Part shown: one piece after another, positions 8,531-17,006 of the stretch
Layout: every line of letters begins with the position of its first letter
Numbering within the stretch: the first letter of the stretch is position 1
Assembly: GCA_963707515.1 (NCBI GenBank)
Contig: CAVPQI010000001.1
Location: 2,046,001 to 2,110,000, forward strand
Length of the DNA stretch: 64,000 nt
Direction: 5' to 3'
DNA from: Sva-07 sp963707515
GTDB taxonomy: Bacteria > Actinomycetota > Acidimicrobiia > Acidimicrobiales > Ilumatobacteraceae
Position numbers and translations under genes: made by a program
Notes under the pieces: generated by a model
Databases searched by the model: none
Seen by the model: the letters and a program-made list of their open reading frames with translations, nothing else
Told to the model about the DNA's origin: nothing

Positions 8531-8645
8531 CGGGGTTGTCCGTGTGCTGCAGTCATCGGTCAGCTTCCTGGTGCAGTCGCCGTTTCGGGGCCGTTTCGGC
8601 CGTGTCACGATCGCATGTGACCGTTGACCCGACCTTTCGTAGATT

Positions 8646-8658
8646 GTATAAAGTATGC
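8646..8658. promoter_or_regulatory. GntR-type operator, copy 3 (GTATA-N3-TATGC)
   Basis: GTATAAAGTATGC lies between the divergent GntR gene (start 8530) and the transporter operon (start 8699). It is the least symmetric copy but fits G(T/C)ATA-N3-TAT(A/G)C. Its position suggests autoregulation plus control of the importer. Confidence 0.55.
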
Positions 8659-8698
8659 GCAAGCCCACCGTGGGTTCGCATGATCAAAGGGGAGAATC

Positions 8699-10276
8699 TT
8701 GCGCCAGCGCCACCGCCTGTTCGGTGCTGTCCTGGTCGTCGGTCTCACTGTCGCCGCGTGCGGTAGTGACGATGACGCCGGAGACACCGACTCGACCGAG
8801 GCCGATGCAGCGGCCACCAGTGATGTTCCGGACGGCTCGGCCGCCGCGCCGGTGGATGGAGCAGCGATCACCATCGCACTCGGCTCGGAGCCGACGAGCC
8901 TCGACCCGCACCTCGTCGACGACGGCGGCGAACGGGCGATCAACGACAACATCTACGAAACACTGCTCGCCCGGACACCCGACGGTGAGCTGATCCCGTC
9001 GCTGGCGTCCGAACTGCCGACCCAGGTCGACGACGAGACCTGGGAGTTCGTCCTCCGCGACGACGTCGTCTTCCACGACGGCACACCGTTCGATGCCGAC
9101 GCGGTCGTCGCCACGGTCGAGCGGATGATCGGGCTCATCGAGGCGGGCGAGACCGACAACGACGGCTTCTACTCCTCGATCACCGGCGCCGAGGCGATCG
9201 ACGAGCACACGGTGCACATCACCACCGACGGTCCCGACGGCGTGCTGCCGGCACGGATGTACTGGCTGAAGATCGTGACCCCGGCCGATGCGGCCAAGCC
9301 CGATCTCACCGATGCGCCGAACGGCACCGGTCCGTACACGTTCGCCGGGCGCGAGACCGGCGTGTCGATCGAGCTCGATGCCAACCCGGAGTACTGGGAC
9401 GGCACACCCGCGGTCGGGACGGTCGTCTACGAGTTCGTCAGCGAAGGCGGGACGCGTCTGGCCGGCCTGAAGTCGGGCGACTACGACCTGATCACCAACC
9501 TGCCGCCGCAAGACGTCGAGCAGGCGCCGGTGTCGGCGAACATCCAGGGGCAGGAGAACCCGATCCTGATCCTCGACGTCGACGAGGGCATCACCGCCGA
9601 CGAGCGGGTCCGCGAGGCGCTGAACCTCGCCATCGACAAAGAGGCGATCGCCGAACAGATCTACGGCGGCTATGCGCAGGTCGTCAAGAGCCAGTTGCTG
9701 GCCCCGTCGATCCTCGGGCACAACGCCGACCTCGAGGCCTTCCCCTACGACCCGGACGAAGCCAAGCGTCTGATCGAGGAGGCCGGTGTCGCCGGCCAGA
9801 CGATCACCCTCGTCGGTGAGTCGTCGGGCCGTTGGCTCAACGACCGTGAGCTCGTCGAGGCGATCGCCGGCTTCTGGACCGAGGCCGGTCTCGTCGTCGA
9901 TCTGCAGACGCCGGAGTTCGGTTCCTACCTCGACGTGCTGTTCGATCGGAACAACCGCGAAGACGCCATCTTCGTGTCGAGCTCGAACGACATCCTCGAC
10001 CCGTCCCGCCAGCTGAACACGTACTACTCGCTGGAGGGCGTGGGCTCGTCGAACACCAACCAGGAGCTCGCCGACCTCGTCGCCCAGGGTCAGTCGACCC
10101 TCGACCCCGACGAGCGGGCAGGGATCTACGAAGAGGCGGTGGCGATCGCCGCCGACGGGGCGTACTTCGTCTTCCTCGTCAGCAACGAGGATCTCTACGG
10201 GCTCTCGGAGCGTCTCGGCTGGACGCCTCGAGTCGACTCGAAGCTCCTCGTGAAGGAGATGTCGGTCACCGGGTGA
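8699..10276 (+). CDS. ABC transporter substrate-binding lipoprotein (SBP family 5, Opp/Dpp type)
   Basis: The 525-residue extracellular lipoprotein binds the substrate of the importer encoded downstream. The N-terminus is a short basic and hydrophobic signal ending in a lipobox (LTVAAC, Cys at about residue 21), followed by an acidic Ala/Asp/Ser linker. Family-5 hallmarks follow: GSEPTSLDPHLVDD, NIYETLLAR, WEFVLRDDVVFHDGTPFDADAVV and NGTGPY. The TTG start at 8699 is supported by a strong AGGGGAG ribosome-binding site about 6 bases upstream. The family carries peptides, opines, nickel, glutathione and other solutes, so the ligand is not fixed. The upstream region holds operator copy 3. Confidence 0.92.
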   Translation: MRQRHRLFGAVLVVGLTVAACGSDDDAGDTDSTEADAAATSDVPDGSAAAPVDGAAITIALGSEPTSLDPHLVDDGGERAINDNIYETLLARTPDGELIPSLASELPTQVDDETWEFVLRDDVVFHDGTPFDADAVVATVERMIGLIEAGETDNDGFYSSITGAEAIDEHTVHITTDGPDGVLPARMYWLKIVTPADAAKPDLTDAPNGTGPYTFAGRETGVSIELDANPEYWDGTPAVGTVVYEFVSEGGTRLAGLKSGDYDLITNLPPQDVEQAPVSANIQGQENPILILDVDEGITADERVREALNLAIDKEAIAEQIYGGYAQVVKSQLLAPSILGHNADLEAFPYDPDEAKRLIEEAGVAGQTITLVGESSGRWLNDRELVEAIAGFWTEAGLVVDLQTPEFGSYLDVLFDRNNREDAIFVSSSNDILDPSRQLNTYYSLEGVGSSNTNQELADLVAQGQSTLDPDERAGIYEEAVAIAADGAYFVFLVSNEDLYGLSERLGWTPRVDSKLLVKEMSVTG

Positions 10277-10306
10277 CCGACCGGTGCGAGGGGGAGAGCG
10301 GCACGC

Positions 10307-11227
10307 ATGGGTAGATACATCGTTCGGCGAGTGTTCCAAGGACTCATCGTGGTCTTCGGTGTCACCGTCTTCGTCTTCATCGTCACTCGGGTCATCGGCG
10401 ACCCGGTGAAGTTCATGCTGCCGCTCTCCGCCACGCCGGAGCAGCGCGAGGCCCGCCGCGAGGCGATGGGGCTCAACGAACCACTCCTCCAACAGTTCGT
10501 GACGTTCCTCGGCGACCTGCTCAAGGGCGACCTCGGCGAGAGCACCTACGTGCGAGGTGTCCCCGCCCTCGACGTCGTGTTCGACTTCCTCCCGCGGACG
10601 CTGCAGTTGGTGGCCTGCGGGATGACGATCGCCGTGATCGTCAGCGTGCCCCTCGGTGTGATCGCCAGCCGCAAGCCGGGGGGCACCACCGATCGCGTGC
10701 TCACGACGTTGAGCCTCGTCGGGCTGTCGATGCCGCAGTTCTTCCTCGGCTACATCCTGTTGATCACCTTCACCGTCCGTCTGACGTGGTTCGAGACCGG
10801 GCCGGGGGGATGGCAGAACCTGATCCTGCCGTCGATCTGCCTCGCCCTGCCGGCGATCGGGCGGCTGTCGATGGTCGTGCGCTCGTCGATGATCGACGAG
10901 CTCAACACCCAGTACGTCAAAGTCGCCAAGGCGAAGGGTCTCAGCCAGCGGCGGATCCTCGGCGTGCACGCGATGAAGAACGCCGGCATCCCGTACGTCA
11001 CGTTGCTCGGGTGGGAGGTGATCCGGGCCGTCGCCGGCTACACGGTCGTCGTCGAGACCGTGTTCAACTGGCCGGGGCTCGGGTTCATGGCCACGACGGC
11101 GATCAAGAACCAGGACTTCTACCTCATCCAGGCGATCGTGTTCGTCGTCGCGATCATGGTCGTCGTGATCAACATCGGCATCGACGTCGCCTACAAGGCG
11201 CTCGATCCGCGGGTCAAGCTGTCATGA
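10307..11227 (+). CDS. ABC transporter permease, DppB/OppB type
   Basis: The 306-residue inner-membrane subunit starts MGRYIVRRVFQGLIVVFGVTV, the usual DppB N-terminal helix and RR motif. It has about six membrane spans, and the ATPase-contact EAA loop is visible around residues 200-225 (VKVAKAKGLSQRRILGVHAMKNA). It ends VDVAYKALDPRVKLS, the family's standard C-terminus. The TGA overlaps the ATG of the second permease (ATGA at 11224). Confidence 0.93.
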   Translation: MGRYIVRRVFQGLIVVFGVTVFVFIVTRVIGDPVKFMLPLSATPEQREARREAMGLNEPLLQQFVTFLGDLLKGDLGESTYVRGVPALDVVFDFLPRTLQLVACGMTIAVIVSVPLGVIASRKPGGTTDRVLTTLSLVGLSMPQFFLGYILLITFTVRLTWFETGPGGWQNLILPSICLALPAIGRLSMVVRSSMIDELNTQYVKVAKAKGLSQRRILGVHAMKNAGIPYVTLLGWEVIRAVAGYTVVVETVFNWPGLGFMATTAIKNQDFYLIQAIVFVVAIMVVVINIGIDVAYKALDPRVKLS

Positions 11228-12224
11228 CCGCCCCCGACGAGTACACCGCCCAGTACCTCGAAGAAGAGGCGGCCCTCGACAACGAAGAGGAGCTCCAGGG
11301 CCGACCGTACGAGATCAAGGCGGTCAAGGAGGGCGGGCTGTTCCGCGAGCTCGTGCGCGACAAGCTCGGCCTGCTGTCGGCGTGCTTCCTCATCGCCTTG
11401 GTGCTCGTCGCGGTGTTCGCGCCGTGGCTGGCACCCGACGACCCGAACCGCGCGCGCTCTCCAACGCAATGGCGTCGCCGGTCTGGAACGGCGGGTCGTG
11501 GTCGAACCCGATGGGCACCGACTGGCAGGGGTATGACGTGTTGTCGCGGCTGCTCTACGGCGCCCGCACGTCGTTGTTCATCGGCGTCTTCGTCGTCGTC
11601 GTGGCCGGGACGTTCGGTGTCATGATCGGCTTGATCGCCGGGTACCGCGGGGGCCGGACGGACCGCTTCCTGATGGGCTGGGTCGACGTGCAGGTGTCGT
11701 TTCCCGGGCTGTTGCTGGCCATGCTCCTGATCGCCCTCGTCGGCGGGACCGTGTGGACCGTGAGCATCATCCTGGCGATCAACGGCTGGATGGTCTACGG
11801 CCGCATGACGCGTGGCGTCGTGTTGTCGGTGCGCGAACGTCCCTTCGTCGAGGCGGCGGAGATGGTCGGTGCGAGTCCCCGACGGGTGGTACTGCGACAC
11901 GTACTGCCCAACCTGTTCACCCCGCTCGCCACCCTGGCGGTGCTCGAGTTCGCCCGCATCATCCTCGCCGAGGCGGCGCTCAGCTTCCTCGGTCTCGGCA
12001 TCCAGTACCCGGGCGTGACGTGGGGCCTCGACATCGCCCGCGCCGGCGATCACGAGCTGTTCGGCAACCAGTGGCTCATCGCCTATCCCGGGATCCTGCT
12101 CAGCTTGACCGTGCTCGCCGTCAACCTGCTGAGCAGCTGGTTGCGTGTCGTGCTCGATCCGCAAGAACGCGAGAAGCGCTTCGCCTCGAACGCCATCGGC
12201 AAAGCGGGAGGGGCAGAGCTGTGA
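11224..12224 (+). pseudogene. ABC transporter permease, DppC/OppC type, one apparent frameshift
   Basis: The start MTAPDEYTAQYLEEEAAL gives an acidic cytoplasmic head, then GLLSACFLIALVLVAVFAPW as the first span. The frame breaks in a GC-dinucleotide run at 11449-11458, after APDDPNRA. Shifting there restores ALSNAMASPVW, GTDWQGYDVLSRLLYGARTSL (the DppC signature) and the EAA loop (VEAAEMVGASPRRVVLRHVLPN). The corrected length is about 333 residues. The rest is intact and the flanking transporter genes are whole, so a sequencing or assembly indel is more likely than decay. It pairs with the DppB-type subunit. Confidence 0.88.
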
Positions 12225-12290
12225 GTGTCGACGGGAACGGCATGACGCCTCGCAACACATCCGGCACCGCGCCGGCCGACGGCCGACGCG

Positions 12291-13289
12291 ATGGCCGGCA
12301 CTGGCACGCTCGACGCTCCACTGCTCGAGGTCGACGACCTGCGCGTCGACTTCTTCACCCGTCGCGGCACCGTGCAGGCGGTGCGCGGGGTCAGCTTCCG
12401 GCTCGGTCGGGGAGAGACACTCGGCGTGGTCGGCGAGAGCGGGTCCGGCAAGAGCGTCATGGCGCAGACCCTGCTCGGGCTCACCGAGCTGCCCGGACGC
12501 ATCACCGGCGGTGACGTGCGGTGGAAGGGCGAGTCCCTGGTCACCGACGCCGAGGCGGCGTTGCGACGAGTCCGAGGCAAGGAGATCGCGATGGTCTTCC
12601 AGGATCCGATGACGTCGTTGAATCCGTTGTTCACCGTCGGAACGCAGGTCGCCGAAGTCTGTCGTCGCCACCTCGGCAGCTCGCGCAAGGCGGCCCGTGA
12701 TCGCGCCGTCGAGCTGCTCGACCTCGTCGGCATCGCCAACCCGGAACGTCGGGTCAAGCAGTACCCGCACGAGATGTCGGGCGGCATGCGGCAGCGAGTG
12801 CTGATCGCCATGGCACTGGCGTGCGAGCCCGAGCTGCTCGTCGCCGACGAGCCGACGACCGCGCTCGACGTCACGATCCAGGCGCAGATCCTCGAACTCG
12901 TCGCCGAGCTTCAGCAACGCCTGGGGCTCGCCGTGCTGTTGATCACCCACGATCTCGGCGTGGTCGCCGGCCTGTGCGATCGGGTCGCTGTGATGTACGC
13001 CGGCAAGCTGGTCGAGGTCGCCGCCGCCGACGATCTCTATGCGACGCCCGGTCACCCGTACACCGCCGGCCTGTTGAACAGCACGCCGCGACTCGACGTG
13101 GTGATGCCTCGCCTGGTCTCGATCGACGGTGCGCCCCCCGATCTCGTCGCGCCGCCGACGGGGTGTGCGTTCGCCGCGCGGTGCCCGATCGCCGTGGCCC
13201 AGTGCCTCGAGGCGACGCCCGGGCTGAAGGTGCACGAGGGCGGCCGCCGCGTCGCCTGCTGGCGACCGTTCGAGGTGCCCCGTGTCTGA
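12291..13289 (+). CDS. ABC transporter ATP-binding protein, OppD/DppD type
   Basis: The 332-residue ATPase has Walker A GESGSGKS (about residues 49-56), a Q-loop in VFQDPMTSLNP, the signature MSGGMRQR, Walker B LLVADEPTTALD and a switch His in LITHDLGVV. The C-terminal Cys-rich oligopeptide-transporter tail (GCAFAARCPIAVAQC) is present. The start is uncertain. A GTG at 12221 overlaps the permease stop and opens a plausible N-terminus (SVDGNGMTPRNTSG) in another frame; removing one G in 12270-12280 would join the two. The annotated ATG at 12291 is the conservative choice. It energises the permease pair together with the next ATPase. Confidence 0.92.
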   Translation: MAGTGTLDAPLLEVDDLRVDFFTRRGTVQAVRGVSFRLGRGETLGVVGESGSGKSVMAQTLLGLTELPGRITGGDVRWKGESLVTDAEAALRRVRGKEIAMVFQDPMTSLNPLFTVGTQVAEVCRRHLGSSRKAARDRAVELLDLVGIANPERRVKQYPHEMSGGMRQRVLIAMALACEPELLVADEPTTALDVTIQAQILELVAELQQRLGLAVLLITHDLGVVAGLCDRVAVMYAGKLVEVAAADDLYATPGHPYTAGLLNSTPRLDVVMPRLVSIDGAPPDLVAPPTGCAFAARCPIAVAQCLEATPGLKVHEGGRRVACWRPFEVPRV

Positions 13290-14304
13290 TCAGCAGACCC
13301 TCCCCGACGGTGTGGGCGGCGCCACGTCCGGTCCCCCGATCGTCGAAGCCGACCGCCTGACGATCCGATTCGCCGTCGGCCGTTCGGGCTTCTGGGGGCA
13401 GAAGACGAAGTACGTCCACGCCGTCGAGGACGTGTCGTTCTCGATCGGCAAGGGCGAGACGCTCGGTCTCGTCGGCGAGAGCGGCTCGGGCAAGACCACG
13501 ATCGGTCGGGCGATCCTGCGCCGCATCGACCCTGTGTCGGGATCGATCCGCTTCCGCGGTGAGGACATCACGACGTTGCGCGGCAAGCAGCTGCGCTCGT
13601 TGCGACGGCACATGCAGCTCGTGTTCCAGGACCCGTACGCCAGCCTCAACTCGCGGATGAACGTGCTCGAGCTCGTCGCCGAACCGCTGGTGGTGCACGG
13701 CCTGGCGAAGAACCCCGAAGACGCCCGCGAGCGGGTGCAGTCGCTGCTCGACCGGTGCGGTCTCCCCGTCGACACCGTCGACCGCTATCCGCACGCCTTC
13801 AGCGGCGGGCAACGCCAGCGGATCGGCATCGCCCGTGCCCTGGCGCTCGAACCCGACTTCATCGTCGCCGACGAACCGGTGTCGGCGCTCGACGTGTCGG
13901 TGCGGGCGCAAGTCGTCAACCTCCTGCAGGATCTTCAGCAGGAGCTCGGGCTGACCTACCTGTTCATCGCCCACGACCTGTCGGTGGTCCGGCACATCTC
14001 GCACCGCATCGCCATCTTGTATGCCGGACACCTCGTCGAGATCGCCCCGACCGACCGGGTGTACGACGAACCGCTGCATCCGTACACCGAAGCGCTGCTG
14101 TCGAGCGTGCCGATTCCCGATCCGCCGGCGCAGCGACAGCGCCGCCGGATCGTGCTCACCGGCGAGATCCCCAACCCGATCGATCCGCCGCCCGGCTGCC
14201 GGTTCCAGACCCGCTGCCCACTCGTGCACGAGCGGTGTCGCAACGAGACGCCGCCACTCGAAGAGAAGGCGCCCGGTCACCTCGTCGCCTGCTTTGCCCG
14301 ATGA
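13282..14304 (+). CDS. ABC transporter ATP-binding protein, OppF/DppF type
   Basis: The 340-residue ATPase has Walker A GESGSGKTT (about residues 61-69), VFQDPYASLNSRM, signature FSGGQRQRIGIARAL, Walker B FIVADEPVSALDVS and FIAHDLSVVRH, followed by the Cys-containing tail (GCRFQTRCPLVHERC) that marks the Opp/Dpp branch. The GTG start at 13282 overlaps the OppD-type stop by 8 bases, indicating coupling. It completes a binding protein-permease-permease-ATPase-ATPase importer. Confidence 0.93.
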   Translation: MSDQQTLPDGVGGATSGPPIVEADRLTIRFAVGRSGFWGQKTKYVHAVEDVSFSIGKGETLGLVGESGSGKTTIGRAILRRIDPVSGSIRFRGEDITTLRGKQLRSLRRHMQLVFQDPYASLNSRMNVLELVAEPLVVHGLAKNPEDARERVQSLLDRCGLPVDTVDRYPHAFSGGQRQRIGIARALALEPDFIVADEPVSALDVSVRAQVVNLLQDLQQELGLTYLFIAHDLSVVRHISHRIAILYAGHLVEIAPTDRVYDEPLHPYTEALLSSVPIPDPPAQRQRRRIVLTGEIPNPIDPPPGCRFQTRCPLVHERCRNETPPLEEKAPGHLVACFAR

Positions 14305-14393
14305 CGCTGCGGGCATGAGCGTGGACGCGAACATCGTCGGCCACCGTCGAGGGCCCATCGGGATCCCCGACGGGGCACGTCGGCCGGGTCATC

Positions 14394-15146
14394 GTGGTCG
14401 GACTGGTGGCCGGGTTCCTGTCGGGCCTGTTCGGTGTCGGCGGCGGGATCTTGATCGTTCCGGCGCTCGTGCTCGTGCTCGGCTTCGATCAACGGCTGGC
14501 GCACGGGACGTCGTTGGCGGCGGTACTGCCGATCGCGATCGCCAGCCTGACGAGCTACGCCACGGAGGACAGCGTCGATTGGCGTGTCGGGTGCCTGTTG
14601 GCGGTCGGTGCCATCGGCGGGGCGGTGATCGGGACCAACCTGTTGCACCGTCTCCCCCACGACGTCTTGGCCCTCGCGTTCGCTGTGTTGATGATCCTCA
14701 CCGCCGTTCGACTGGTCCTCGATCACAGCGATGGGTCGGGGCGCGAGGTGCTCACGATGCCGAGCATCATCGCCCTCCTGCTCGTCGGGCTGGTCGCAGG
14801 GATCCTCGCCGGTCTGCTCGGGGTCGGCGGCGGGATCGTGCTCGTGCCGGCGATGGTCGTCGGCTTCGGGATCCCGGCGGCGATCGCCAAGGGCACGTCG
14901 CTGCTGGTGATCGTGCCGACGTCGATCATCGGGACATGGCGCAACCGCACCAAGCGCAACGCCGACCTGCGGGTGGCGATGATCCTCGGGTTCGCCGGCG
15001 TGGTGTCGGCCTTCGCCGCCGGAAAGATCTCCGTCCGCATGTCGGAAGCCCTGTCCAACGCACTGTTCGCCGTGCTCCTGTTCGCCGTCGCCACCCGCAT
15101 GTTGTGGCAGTTGTACAGCGAACGCCGCGCCCCGAGCGCGATGTGA
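14394..15146 (+). CDS. TauE/SafE-family permease (first copy)
   Basis: The protein as read is 250 residues with two repeated halves. Each half carries the family glycine motif (SGLFGVGGGILIVPALV near the N-terminus and AGLLGVGGGIVLVPAMV in the middle) among about eight membrane spans. The family moves sulfite, sulfonates or organic acid anions out of the cell, or acts in sulfur supply. The GTG at 14394 is the first in-frame start. An ATG at 14315 opens MSVDANIVGHRRGP in a neighbouring frame that would join after a one-base change near 14380-14393, so the N-terminus may be misread. It lies directly after the importer operon. Confidence 0.82.
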   Translation: MVGLVAGFLSGLFGVGGGILIVPALVLVLGFDQRLAHGTSLAAVLPIAIASLTSYATEDSVDWRVGCLLAVGAIGGAVIGTNLLHRLPHDVLALAFAVLMILTAVRLVLDHSDGSGREVLTMPSIIALLLVGLVAGILAGLLGVGGGIVLVPAMVVGFGIPAAIAKGTSLLVIVPTSIIGTWRNRTKRNADLRVAMILGFAGVVSAFAAGKISVRMSEALSNALFAVLLFAVATRMLWQLYSERRAPSAM

Positions 15147-15862
15147 ACACCGCGGAGTGGGCCGTCGCACTCGTCGTCGTGGCGACCGGTGCGATGGCGC
15201 AGGGGGCGCTGGGTTTCGGTCTCGGTCTGCTGGCGGCACCGGTGCTGGCACTGCTCGACGCCGAACTCGTGCCCGGGCCGCTGCTCATCGTCGCCCTCGT
15301 GTTGACGGTGCTCGTGGCACGCGGCGAGCGCGGCAAGCTCGACGTGCGCGGGGTCGGTTGGGCGGTCGCGGGTCGAGTGCCGGGAAGCGTGGTCGGGGCG
15401 ATCGCCGTGGTCACGTTGGCGACCGATGTGCTCGTCGTGGTGTTCGCGCTGTCGGTGCTCGCCGGGGTCGCGCTGAGCGTCGTCGGGTGGGACGTCCGCC
15501 CGACCCCGGTCACGCTCGTCACCGCCGGCGCGGCGTCCGGCGTGATGGGCAGCATCACGTCGATCGGCGGGCCGCCGATGGCACTCGTCTACCAGCACCG
15601 CAGTGGGCCGGAGCTGCGCTCCACGCTCGCCCTGTTCTTCGTGTTCGGCAGCGCACTGTCGATTGTGCTGCTGACGGTCGCCGGGGAGATCGACAGCAGT
15701 GACCTGAGGCGAGCAGCGGCGTTCATGCCGGCGATGCTCGTCGGCTTCGCCGCGTCGCGACGCCTCGGCCATCTGCTCGACCGCGGCTTCATGCGGCCGG
15801 CGATTCTCTGGTTCTCGGCGATCGCGTCAGTGATGGTGCTGGTCGTCGAGTTGGCGACGTGA
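15143..15862 (+). CDS. TauE/SafE-family permease (second copy)
   Basis: This 239-residue membrane protein starts at GTG 15143, overlapping the first permease's stop (ATGTGA). The N-terminal GAMAQGALGFGLGLLAAPVLAL and the central GVMGSITSIGGPPMALVYQHR are the two TauE half-repeat motifs. It is a divergent paralogue of the gene before it. The 3' end overlaps the convergent FAD-dehydrogenase gene by 36 bases. The pair could act as two separate anion exporters or as a heteromer; the sequence does not decide. Confidence 0.85.
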   Translation: MNTAEWAVALVVVATGAMAQGALGFGLGLLAAPVLALLDAELVPGPLLIVALVLTVLVARGERGKLDVRGVGWAVAGRVPGSVVGAIAVVTLATDVLVVVFALSVLAGVALSVVGWDVRPTPVTLVTAGAASGVMGSITSIGGPPMALVYQHRSGPELRSTLALFFVFGSALSIVLLTVAGEIDSSDLRRAAAFMPAMLVGFAASRRLGHLLDRGFMRPAILWFSAIASVMVLVVELAT

Positions 15863-16996
15863 CTGCGGCGGGATCAGTCGGGCTGGCGACAACGGTTCGG
15901 GCCGCACGTCGAGAGCAACCGCATCTTCGGGGAACGGTTCGTCGTCGATCGCGTGCCGGAGCAGGCGCGCCATCGCGGGCGCCGTCTTGATCCCGGCGCC
16001 ACCTTGCCCGGCCAGCCACCAGAACCCGGGGGCCCGCGGGTCCTCGCCGAGCACCGGCAGGCGGTCGGGCGCGAACGTGCGGAATCCCGCCCAGGCGCGG
16101 CGGATCGCGCGCAGTGGCATGCCACTGGCGTCGCGGACCCGTTCGAGGGCGAGCGCCACGTCGAGCTCGTCGGCTTGCACGTCGCACGGTTCGAGCGGCG
16201 ACTCGTCCGCCGGCGAGATCAACAAGCCCCCGGGCTCGGGCTCGCAGTAGTAGCGACCGGCGACGTCCATCACCAGCGGCCACGTCGACACCTCGTCGGG
16301 TGCCGGAGCGATCGCTGCGGTTCTGCGCATCGCGCTGAGACCAAGCGGCTCGAGCCCCGCCCGCGCTGCGATCTCGTCGGCCCATGCGCCGGCAGCGTCG
16401 ACGACGCAGCCGGTGCTCCACGACGCGGTCGGGGTCTCGACGATCCATGCGTCGGCGCGACGGCGGAGCCGCACGGCTTCGGCGCCGGAGGCGAGCACGC
16501 CTCCGTGGCTGCGCACGACACGGAGGAACCCCTCGATGACGGCAGCCGTGTCGATCGCCATCGCATCGGGCTCGTGGACCGAACCGCCGCCGATCGCCTG
16601 CGGTGCGAACGACGGCAGCAGGGCCGACGTGGCACGCACGTCGAGACGGCGGGAGGTCGGTGCGACCGCCGCGGCGCGGTGCGCCAGCTCGTCGAGCGCC
16701 GCGGCGTCGGTGTCCTCGCCGACCCACAGCAGGCCGCGTGGCGCCAACAACGAGTGGTCGGCGAAGCCGTCCGGTGGTCCTTCGAAGAACGGTCGGCTGA
16801 GCCGTGCCAGTCGGCAGACGAGGGGCAGGCCGGACGTCTCCGACAGCACCGAGGCGGACCGTCCCGAGGCGTGTTGGGCGGGCAGCGATTCGCGCTCGAC
16901 GAGGACCACCCGCCGAGTGGTTGCCAGTGCGGCGGCAGCGGCGACCCCGGCGATGCCGGCACCGATCACGACCGCGTCCGCGGTCTGCGGGCTCAT
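15827..16996 (-). CDS. FAD-dependent amino-acid dehydrogenase/oxidase, DadA/DauA type
   Basis: The 389-residue DAO-superfamily protein begins MSPQTADAVVIGAGIAGVAA, a dinucleotide-binding GxGxxG at residues 13-18. The FAD-contact segment QHASGRSASVLSE resembles D-arginine dehydrogenase (DauA). Near the C-terminus GFRTFAPDRLPVLGEDP and GQGGAGIKTAPAMA are the usual FAD-binding ends of the family. Likely substrates are D-amino acids or N-substituted amino acids; arginine is only a comparison. The ATG at 16996 lies 10 bases after the GntR stop, in a minus-strand operon FAD-Rieske, GntR, dehydrogenase. Confidence 0.85.
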   Translation of the reverse strand: MSPQTADAVVIGAGIAGVAAAAALATTRRVVLVERESLPAQHASGRSASVLSETSGLPLVCRLARLSRPFFEGPPDGFADHSLLAPRGLLWVGEDTDAAALDELAHRAAAVAPTSRRLDVRATSALLPSFAPQAIGGGSVHEPDAMAIDTAAVIEGFLRVVRSHGGVLASGAEAVRLRRRADAWIVETPTASWSTGCVVDAAGAWADEIAARAGLEPLGLSAMRRTAAIAPAPDEVSTWPLVMDVAGRYYCEPEPGGLLISPADESPLEPCDVQADELDVALALERVRDASGMPLRAIRRAWAGFRTFAPDRLPVLGEDPRAPGFWWLAGQGGAGIKTAPAMARLLRHAIDDEPFPEDAVALDVRPEPLSPARLIPPQSRRQLDDQHHH

Positions 16997-17006
16997 CGGG
17001 TCGCGA

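Noticed and set aside
8684..10969. 761-codon minus-strand frame opposite the substrate-binding protein and permease
   Set aside because: Antisense to genes with clear motifs; no recognisable domain.
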